DNA from: Lomentospora prolificans
Taxonomy: Eukaryota > Ascomycota > Sordariomycetes > Microascales > Microascaceae
NCBI GenBank assembly: GCA_029532625.1
Contig: JARFXM010000010.1
Span: 992,001-1,056,000 of the forward strand
DNA length: 64,000 nt
Reading direction: 5' to 3'
The position numbers and the translations under genes are program-made. Below the pieces are notes generated by a model that saw nothing but the letters and a program-made list of their open reading frames with translations, was not told the DNA's origin and ran no database searches. This document shows, piece by piece, positions 56,423 to 64,000 of the stretch. Positions within the stretch are counted from its first letter, which is position 1. The number at the start of each line of letters is the position of its first letter.

Positions 56423-57356
56423 CTACTCTAAAATTGCCAAGCATACGGGCTCGTAGATGAAGAATCCAAAGAAGATATCGGACTGAGAAGGTGAAAGACC
56501 ACCGCATCGCGTCTATTTTCCGCGATGCCTGGTTTGCCAGTACGTGCGGGAGCGGCTTTATCGTCGCTATTCGAATCGTAGCCTCTATCAGTCCCCGGAC
56601 CAGATCAGAATGGAATAGTTTTGGGAGATCACTTACTTGGAAGCCGCTGTTGTCATCTTCTTCGGGTGTTTCCTCCTCAGGAGCCTCCTCCTCAGGAGCC
56701 TCCTCCTCCGGTGCCTCCTCTTCTACTGGTGCCTCTTCCTCGGGAGCTTCCTCTTCCGGAGCTTCTTCTTCAGGCGCGTCGGTGGGCTCGGCTGGTGCCT
56801 CGGGCTCACCAGTGGCAGTGGGAGCGGGAGTGGGCTGTTCATGGTGTTAAACGTCGTTATATCTCGGAAATAAGAAAACCAACCATAGTGTCCATCTACT
56901 TACCTCAGGGCGACCAGTCTCATGGGTAATCGGAACACCAGCCTCTATTCACCATATTAGCCAGCCAGATAGATACCTTAGGCCGTATTAGTACTGGTCT
57001 CTCCAGTATGTTTCTTACCCTCGCAAAGCTCAACAACATATCCGAGGATGGAATCGATGTCGGCCTCCTCGCATTGGGAGTAGCCGCAATCCCTCAGAGT
57101 ATCGCCGGCCGCCCCGCTGGCACAGAGGCACTCGAGGTCGCGAGAATTCCGGCATCCTTCCTCTCGGCCGGCGGCAATGGCGTCGCGAATACAAGCTTCC
57201 TGTAGCAACAAGGTGTCAACCAACTTCCTTTCTGAATCTGACATTGCCACTATAGAGAACATAAATATGGGAAGCCCTTACAGCACACTCGGTGAGTTCT
57301 TGAGCGGCAACGCCAGCGATGAAGGCAGCAATGCTAAGGATACTAAGGCTTTTCAT
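56423..57356 (-). CDS. Secreted CFEM-domain protein with acidic repeat tail
   Basis: The minus-strand exons are 57282-57356, 57019-57199, 56904-56944, 56637-56834 and, less surely, 56423-56482, giving about 184 residues. The signal peptide is MKSLSILSIAAFIAGVAAQ. The CFEM domain has all eight cysteines in family spacing (C24, C28, C41, C49, C51, C63, C68, C84) and an Asp in NSRDLECLC at the position that ligates haem iron in Candida CFEM proteins. CFEM proteins are extracellular or wall-bound. Some capture haem and some act as effectors or adhesion factors. Residues 100-165 form an acidic tail of repeated EEEAP units. The last exon depends on a good acceptor (CACCTTCTCAG) and yields a hydrophobic end, SDIFFGFFIYEPVCLAILE. 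Other acceptors would end the protein within a few residues. A (CT)n tract lies about 75 bp upstream of the start. Confidence 0.85.
56655..56780 (-). repeat. Coding tandem repeat (EEEAP units) in the CFEM gene
   Basis: A 15-18 bp coding unit (GAGGAGGAGGCTCCT and variants) recurs about seven times and encodes EEEAP or EEETP with one VEEEAP variant. Three units are almost identical at the DNA level, which suggests recent slippage or unequal crossing over. Length variation between strains is likely. Confidence 0.85.
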
Positions 57357-57431
57357 TTTCAACTATAAAGGTGTAAGAAACGCGCAATAGTCGCTTGGCT
57401 TTCGGAGAGGACTTGGTGACGGTGCATATGT

Positions 57432-57454
57432 GAGAGAGAGAGAGAGAGAGAGAG
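57432..57454. repeat. (GA)n tract in the CFEM promoter
   Basis: A GA repeat of about 11 units that reads as (CT)n in the direction of the CFEM gene. It begins about 75 bp upstream of the start codon. Pyrimidine tracts just upstream of transcription starts are common in filamentous fungi. Confidence 0.85.
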
Positions 57455-59583
57455 GAAGTGAGTGAGTGATATCGGACAGAGAGCGGAGACCCCGATTGAA
57501 ATAGACAACCGCAACAGACTGATCATCCGAATTGCTAATATATCCTCGGTATTCCTCGTCGCAAGGCTCCATGCTTCTCGCAGTTCCCGCCCCGAGTTCG
57601 GTCGCTTCTTCTTGATTTAATTTTCTCTAGCCCGGCATATCCAACATCAGGGGTACCGTAATTTACCTTGATACCCGGTATATTTGACGGCTACTTCATC
57701 TATTCCATCACATTCGTCCCCGGCCCCTCGCTTGTCACGTATAGTTTAGCAAAGCCATGTGCAGCTGGTCGAGGTATCTTCGAGCGGGGTTACTACACCT
57801 ACGCCTCACATGAACAAGCTATTCTCGTTGGAAGCATTGTGGTATACAGTGCTCGAGGCTCTTGAGACGTTGTCAAACCAAACACCTGAACAGAGCCGAC
57901 AGAAAAGAGGTCGAGCAAGGGAATCCCACTCGATGGGGCGGGTAGGTGGGTGTCCGTGAGGAGGGGAGCCGACCTTCACATCGGCTAGTCTCGCGCGGCA
58001 CTAGTACGAGGCAGAAGGAGATGCGCATTCATACCATAGGGTTCCAGGCAGCTATGGGATTAGTCGTTAAATTACGCCAGTAGGAGACGTTTGAATCCAG
58101 TAATGGCAAACGACAGGCACCACACCAATCACACAACGAGTAGGAGTTGTTGTTGCTGTTGGGGGGGGGCGGTTGCTCAGATTTGGGAACCACAGAGGGA
58201 TTGTTGCTGGGCAGTTTATTAATCTATGCAAGAACCTGATGTTCATGAAGGAAATGGCAACTCGTTACGTGGTGCCGTACGAAAGATGGCAGTCTACAGA
58301 TACAGCTACTGCACCCGTCAACCAACAAGTCATCCATCTCCTCAATGGATATTGCACACCCTCTCACGATTCTCCAATTTTGAGGATAGATGAGCCAATT
58401 TATGGGCATTACAATAATCGCGTTCCGAGGAGCTCCGGACTCGACTTATACGTTGTGAGCCCGGGGACGAGGTCAAGGTGGGGGAAGGTGAGGCGGGAGC
58501 ACTACTGTTTATCTTATCTGATGATCTGATAAAATTTCGCGGCTCGCCTGTTTAATATTGGATAGACTTCGTATCCTGGCGGCCGAGATTCGGCACACCT
58601 CGGTATGGAATGAATGCGAGAGACAGTATGACGGTGTCGGACAAATAGTAGGCCGACGAAAGGACGCATAACGATAGTAGCCCAGAGCTTGATCATTGCA
58701 CGATGGGTATTTCCTTTTCGTCGCGTCTTCTGCCAGGATCTCAACTACAAGACGCGACCGCGGATATAGCTCCACGAAACCTAGCTCCTCGGCTGTTTTC
58801 CAGCCTTCATCATGATGGATGAGATTTTTCAAAAGGGTAAAGAGAAGAGAAAGCGCTCTACCGAGCGGTTTTGGAGCGTGAATAGATTCGACTTTGACGT
58901 CAAGACCTGGAATCTACCTTTAAAGTGGCGGGCACAGCACAGGACCGAGTTGAGAGGAGAAGGGATAGGGAGCCTTGGTATTTCTGCAATGGTGGAAAGC
59001 CTCAGCCATGTCAACGACAGGAGATGGAGGAGTTTATGCGCTGCCTATCCTGGCGATCCAATCCGTTGCATGGCCGGGCCCATCTACCGGCTATTCTCGA
59101 CTTTACTCGCGTACCTAACCAAGATGGATTGGGAACCCTATAGCCGACACAGACACACACACACGCTGGGATCGAATGGTAGCTTTATCACCTCTTTCTA
59201 GAACCCCTTATTTTCGGACTCCTAACTAATTAATCGGCCTCCTGATCCTGGATTTATTGAGTTGCCAGAGGATCGGAAGCGAGCAGCTTAACACGTGGTA
59301 GAGCTCCCTCATCAGCTGGAAATATGCTGCCACGACAGTCCTGGAGATGTTTCGATGTGTGTCCCGTTAGATTTCCTACTGCCGATGTCTTCTTTTATTC
59401 AGACTGACTGCCTCACTGGCGCTCTTACAGCCGATTTATTTCTTCACGGGCATGCCAAGTCAACGCCATAATTTGCGGAACACTCCATCTTCTCTACCTC
59501 CTGGCAAGCGCTTTTACGGTCTACTCACGCGGTCGACGAACGCCACGACGCGGAGGAGAGCGCAAAAACAGCAGAGGGAAAGG

Positions 59584-59607
59584 AAAAAAAAAAAAAAAAA
59601 AAAAAAA
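59584..59607. repeat. A24 homopolymer
   Basis: Twenty-four consecutive A on the plus strand, about 475 bp upstream of the GH115 start. Simple sequence with no adjacent element body. Confidence 0.9.
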
Positions 59608-59900
59608 GAAAACCCCCCATTTAATAAAAGCTCGTTTCCAGTTCGTGGAAAATTAATTCCCGTCTCTCTCGTCCTCCCGTCCAGGGCTCGATGGCGCTGA
59701 GGGCTTTATATGGCCTGGCGAGCGTACCTGAAGGATAAATGGGGCCGCCCTCGAGATTTAATCTGGACATATGAGCTTAACCGGAACACGCTCCGGCCAA
59801 GGCTTGAAAATCGACGGCTTCTCAATATAGAGATGCGGAGAACGGGGCTTTCGTGAACCACCGCTTCCAAAAGGAGGCATCGGGGTCGAAAGATCTGGGG

Positions 59901-59907
59901 TATAATA
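59901..59907 (+). promoter_or_regulatory. TATA element of the GH115 gene
   Basis: TATAATA lies 180 bp upstream of the GH115 start codon. Three GGCTTT motifs in the same orientation (59702, 59846, 59958) fit the GGC(A/T)3 site described for Xyr1/XlnR-type xylanase regulators. CTGGGG at 59895 and GCGGAG at 59835 fit the CreA consensus SYGGRG. These short motifs are only modestly above chance. Confidence 0.4.
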
Positions 59908-60080
59908 CATAGATGGCGACCTCTCTTCTCTCCTCGCCCAGGGGCGTTCAGTTCTAGGGCTTTTATTTCCATCTTTTGCCGAACGGGAGCCAAGCCAGAG
60001 ACTTACACCGGAGAGGCTCTTCTTTTCTCTTGTTCTTTCTCTTCTCTTACAGAACGAGGTCATTGGAACTTTGGTACAGC

Positions 60081-63000
60081 ATGTTCGGCGGTCTCCGCCT
60101 TGCTGCGACTGTGGCTTTGAGCCTCGTCGCGTCCTTTCCCAGCGCCTTAGCTCAGAATGCGACCGTGCCTAGCTGGCTACTTTTCGAAGCTGAGGCCAGT
60201 GGTCTTCAGCTTGCCAGCGCTGGAAAACCTCCGGCGCTCTTTGTATCGGCCGGCGACTTTACCGGGGTAAAGAGGGCTACCGACGACCTCGCCGAGGACT
60301 TCAACCGCGTGCTCGGCACCAAGGCGACGGTCTCTGATGGCACTGCGCTCCCGGAAGCCGGCTCCCCGGCGATTGTTATTGGAACTATCGGCAAGTCGGC
60401 CCTAGTCGATGAACTCATCGCCGCTGGCAAGGTCGACGTTTCCCAAATTGAGGGAAAGTGGGAGTCCTATGTCACTCAAGTCGTCAGCAATGACGCCGAT
60501 GAGCCCGTAGCGCTCGTCATTGCCGGTTCCGACATTCGCGGAACAATCTTTGGCATCTACGACATTTCCGAGCAGATTGGCGTCTCGCCCTTCTACTGGT
60601 GGGCCGACGTCAATCCCACGAAGCGCGAGTCCATCATTGCCCCTCTAGAGCCCAAGGTCCAAGGTCCTCCTTCGGTTAAGTTCCGAGGCATCTTCCTCAA
60701 CGACGAGGCCCCCGGCCTGACCAACTGGGCCGCAGAGAACTACCCGAGGAGCCAGTATGGCAACCCGTTCAACTCGGACTTTTACGCCCGCGTCTTTGAG
60801 CTTATCCTCCGTCTCAAGGGCAATTACCTCTGGCCCGCTATGTGGAACTCCATGTTCTACCTCGATGACCCCAAGAACGGCCCGCTCGCCAACGACTTTG
60901 GCATCTTCATGGGGACTTCTCACCACGAGCCCATGGCGCGCGCCGACAAGGAGCAGGGCCGCTTCTGTCAGGGTAACTGGGACTGGGGCAGCAACCGCAA
61001 CAACGTGCAAAAGTTCATGTCTGAAGGCGTCTCGCGTGCCAAGGATTGGTACACCATCTACACCGTCGGCATGCGAGGTAGCGGAGATGCCGCCTCGGCT
61101 ACTCTCAACTCCAAGTCTATGGAGGAGGTTATCAAGTTCCAGGAATCGACCCTCCAGTCCACCATTGGCGGAGACTTGGCCGATATTCCGCACTCGTGGA
61201 TGATGTACAAGGAGGTGCCCGGATACTGGCAGAAGGGGATGGACGTGAGTGATACGGTGACTCTTTGCTGGACGGACGACAACAGAGGAAACATTCGACG
61301 TATCCCCACGGCTAAGGAGAATGAGCGTGTTGGCGGATCCGGAATGTACTACCGTGAGTTCTTGCCCTATGTACATGACCGCCCGGGTTATTTCACCTCG
61401 TCGCCCTTTTCGTCGCCCGTGTTCCTATCATAGGATTCTGACAAGGAATATTTGCTAGACTTTGACTACGTTGGTTCGCCCAGGAACTATAAATGGATCA
61501 ATACAATGCAGCAGCAAAAGGTAAGATCCTTTCTTCCAGCGTTGGGTTTCCATCCTACACTCCTAGCGTGTCATCATCTAAATCTAACCCCATCATCTAG
61601 ACCTGGGAGCAAATGGCCCTCGCGTATGAAAGAGGTATTGATCGCATCTGGATCGTCAACGTGGGTGACCTCAAGCCCATGGAACTACCCATCTACCACT
61701 TCATGTCCATGGCGTACGACATGACCAAGTTTAAGCAGCCTACCGACACCGACAGGTGGACGGTAGAGTGGGCAGCCCGCGAATGGAACGCGGATGTGGC
61801 CCAGGAGACGGCAGACATCATGAACAAGTACGGCATGCTCTGCGCGCGCCGCAAGTACGAGGACCTAAGCATCACGCCGTTCGCGTTCCATGCCACCAAC
61901 TACGACGAGGCCGAGAAGAACTACGCCGAGTGGGAGGCTCTCGTTGTGCGCGCCCAAGCCGTGTACGACAGCTTGCCAGAGGATGACCAGGTTTCCTACT
62001 TCGAGATCGTCCTCCACCCCGTCCTTGCCGGCAAGACCGTCTTCGAGATTTACTCCAAGGCCGCCATCGGTGCGCGTTACGCCAAGGAGCACAGTTACCG
62101 TGCCGACGAGATGGCCCAAGAGGCCAGAGATGCCTTTGAAGAGGACAAAGCCATCACCGCCAGGTACCACGGCCTGCTCGGTGGCAAGTGGAACCGCATG
62201 CTGGAGCAGACTCACATTGGCTACAACAACTGGCAGGAACCCGCCCAGAACTCCATGCCCCCGCTTTCCACCGTTGGAGGGGGAGGCGGCGGCGGTTTCG
62301 GCTGGGGCTTCCCAGGAAATGGTGGCGGCGGCGGCGGCGGCGGCGGTGGAAAGCTCCTTGGTATCGGTATTCAATACTCCGACAATGCAGCCACCGACGC
62401 CGCGACCGTCAACCTCCCGCCCATGAACCAATACATGTCGCCCGACGAAGACCGCTACATCGACGTCTTCATGCGCGAAAAGGGGTCCCTCTCGTACGCC
62501 ATCACCTCCAACGTCACCTACGTGACTGTCACCAACGAATCCGGCGACATCAGCACCGACGGCCCCAGCTCGCGCACTCGCTCCATCATCACCGTCGACT
62601 GGGAGCAAGTCCCGGACGGCGACTCCGCCGCCGAGCTCGTCGTCGAGGTCACGACCCCGGCCAACTCCCCCGGCGCCACCGTCATCGTGCCCCTCCGCAA
62701 GATGCAGGCCCCGCCCGCCGACTTCCTCGGCCACGTCGAATCCGAGGGCGTCGTCTCCCTCGAGGCGAACCACTTCTCCGCCGTCACCGACGGCGCCGAC
62801 AACGCCACCTACGCCATCATCCCCAACTACGGCCGCACCCTCGCCGGCATCAAGCTCTGGCCCGTCACAACCCCGTCCCAGGAACCCGCCACCGGCCCCG
62901 CCGTCACATTCCCCTTCTGGACCTACAGACAGGCCGCCAACGCAAAGGTCACAGTCTACCTCTCCGCCTCCGAGAACGCCGACTCCGAGCACGCGAACCG

Positions 63001-63280
63001 CTACGCCGTGGCCCTCGACGACGGTACCCCCTCCGTCGTTCAGCCTGTCCCTTGGGCCTCGGACGCGGGCCAGGAACCTCCCGGCTGGGAGAGCGCCGTC
63101 ACGAGGAACGCGTGGATCAAGGACTCGCAGCTCGGCGCGCTGAGCCCCGGAAAGCACGAGTTGAAGCTTTGGCTGCTGGAGCCCACCATGGTGGCGACCA
63201 AGATTGTCATCGACTTGGGCGGCGTCGCCGCTAGCGAGCTTGGGCCCCCGGAAAGCTACAGGGTGGTTGCCGAGCGATGA
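60081..63280 (+). CDS. Secreted GH115 xylan alpha-1,2-glucuronidase
   Basis: Three exons, 60081-61353, 61459-61520 and 61601-63280, give 1004 residues, normal for GH115. A signal peptide (MFGGLRLAATVALSLVASFPSALA) ends near residue 24. The N-terminal domain contains GTIFGIYDISEQIGVSPFYWWADVNP. The catalytic region holds RLKGNYLWPAMWNSMF near 243-258, GTSHHEPMARADKEQG, and CWTDDNRGNIRRIP near 396. Exon 2 encodes the HFDYVGSPRNYKWINT stretch, and the joins keep this family sequence continuous. The enzyme removes (4-O-methyl-)glucuronic acid from internal xylose units of glucuronoxylan, unlike GH67, which needs chain ends. A Gly-rich segment of about 30 residues (VGGGGGGGFGWGFPGNGGGG, near 670-697) separates the catalytic part from the C-terminal beta-domains (700-1004). 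It complements the CE1 esterase in xylan debranching. Confidence 0.95.
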
Positions 63281-63593
63281 GCTGCGTGGCCATGGTGGGA
63301 ATAAGGGAAGAAAATTGAAATGGCGAACGGGGCGAGATTGGATGGTTCACTTCTCGGGTTGTACATGGTAGCACTATTTTGCATATTGCATGCAGCATAT
63401 TATATTCTTGTGGCATAATGACTACACATTCCTCTGTCGCGATTCACGTTGAGCAGCAATTCCTTGTAATAACTTCCATTCGTTTTAGAGAAGGATTCTT
63501 CACTTGTTGTACATACGCATAGGCGGCTTTACCCAATGATTTCATGCGACGCCGCATAAGGGCCACGCATAATAAAAAAGCGCGGCCTTTTTC
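63281..63593. other. Convergent spacer between GH115 and BTN1
   Basis: A 313-bp stretch between the 3' ends of GH115 (plus) and the BTN1 homologue (minus). AT-rich sequence at 63372-63415 (TTTTGCATATTGCATGC, ATATTATATTC) is a plausible polyadenylation region. No gene seen. Confidence 0.6.
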
Positions 63594-64000
63594 TCAATCC
63601 CTCGAGATCTTGACATTCCGACACCAATCTCTGCCCTGGCCAACCTGCCAACTGCAAAGCCTCGGCTCGATGAAAATGCTAATCAACCCCGCGATGCAGA
63701 TTCCTCCGCTATCGCTAACACTCGTAGCGCCCAGGCTAAACTCCCTATCCTTAACCGGGACCTCTTCGAGGATGTTCGCGAAGCAGTTTACGTAGACACC
63801 GCCTCCGAGCAGGCCCTCCCAAAAGATGATGATGAAGACGATGTAAACGGAGGGAATGTAGAAGAACATGGCGTGCAAGAGGAGGAGGATAAGGTTTCCG
63901 AGCTGGAAGAGGGAGGGGAGGTAGAGGTGGCGGATTCGGATGAAGGGGGTGGAGGAGCGGGAGATGAAGACGCCGAGCTGGTAGAGGAAGCCGTAGAAGG
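63594..64000 (-). CDS. BTN1: Battenin (BTN1/CLN3 family), C-terminal part, cut by the window edge
   Basis: The frame is open from the stop at 63594-63596 to the right edge, giving the last 135 or so residues. The start lies outside the window. The visible part begins FYGFLYQLGVFISRSSTPF and contains hydrophobic segments LGNLILLLLHAMFF and SVYIVFIIIFWEGLLGG. It then shows the highly conserved EREFSLGATSVSDSGGI-type signature (here DREFSLGATSVSDSGGICIAG) and the terminal CSWQVGQGRDWCRNVK. Battenin is a vacuolar/lysosomal multi-pass membrane protein of the major facilitator fold, needed for vacuolar pH and basic amino acid balance. The human protein ends in a prenylated CaaX box, and none is present here (ends KISRD), as in other fungi. 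No intron is apparent in this part. Confidence 0.93.
   Translation of the reverse strand, partial: FYGFLYQLGVFISRSSTPFIRIRHLYLPSLFQLGNLILLLLHAMFFYIPSVYIVFIIIFWEGLLGGGVYVNCFANILEEVPVKDREFSLGATSVSDSGGICIAGLISIFIEPRLCSWQVGQGRDWCRNVKISRD

Larger units (their letters stand above)
57357..60080. other. Divergent spacer between the CFEM and GH115 genes
   Basis: Both genes are transcribed away from here, so it holds both promoters. The CFEM side has a GA repeat at 57432-57454. The GH115 side has an A24 run at 59584-59607 and a TATAATA element at 59901. Open frames such as 58173-58529 and 58812-59201 (plus) lack recognisable features. Confidence 0.6.

Noticed and set aside
61865..63157. 430-residue open frame on the minus strand
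   Set aside because: It lies antisense inside GH115 exon 3, is Gly/Val/Asp-rich, and arises from the high third-position GC of the real gene.
62188..63234. 348-residue plus-strand frame rich in Arg and His
   Set aside because: A frame-shifted shadow of GH115; composition is not protein-like.

Overview
The window reads as nuclear DNA of a filamentous ascomycete (Pezizomycotina, most likely a Sordariomycete). The introns are short, about 50-300 bp, with GT..AG ends and, where I looked closely, a TACTAAC-type branch site. Genes are compact but separated by long spacers. The protein set is typical of such fungi: a CFEM protein, xylan-debranching enzymes, a LaeA-like methyltransferase and fungus-specific serine-rich proteins. 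I count 13 protein-coding genes, one of them cut by the right edge. I found no tRNA, rRNA, CRISPR array or intact transposon.

Layout, left to right. 1-6.4 kb: a very large serine-rich, low-complexity protein on the minus strand. 6.4-17.6 kb: an 11 kb gene-free stretch between two divergently transcribed genes. 17.6-28.8 kb: four plus-strand genes, namely a LisH-like fungal protein, an ARMH3/DUF1741 protein in six exons, the mitochondrial Fe-S scaffold ISA1 and the replication-associated AAA+ ATPase MGS1. 29.1-32.4 kb: two minus-strand genes, a secreted CE1 acetylxylan esterase and the ribosome-biogenesis factor UTP5. 36.2-39.2 kb: a BET double-bromodomain protein (BDF1 type) with a long leader. 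39.2-46.8 kb: a second gene-free stretch, which holds a near-perfect 36-bp palindrome. 46.8-48.5 kb: a seven-exon SAM-dependent methyltransferase. 50.6-52.3 kb: a type II membrane protein, possibly SGNH-fold-like. 56.4-57.4 kb: a CFEM protein with a repeated acidic tail. 60.1-63.3 kb: a secreted GH115 alpha-glucuronidase with a polyglycine insert. 63.6 kb to the end: the C-terminus of battenin (BTN1/CLN3).

Most genes are housekeeping (ISA1, MGS1, UTP5, BDF1, ARMH3, BTN1) and do not form a pathway. The one functional theme is xylan side-chain removal: the CE1 esterase and the GH115 glucuronidase act on the same polymer, but they lie 30 kb apart and are not a cluster. I see no polyketide or peptide synthase, so the methyltransferase does not mark a metabolite cluster. 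I did not find a convincing undescribed system. The best leads are protein-level oddities: a degenerate first bromodomain, the acidic repeat tail of the CFEM protein, the membrane protein without an obvious catalytic triad, and the polyglycine linker in GH115. All exon boundaries were placed by hand from splice signals and reading-frame continuity.
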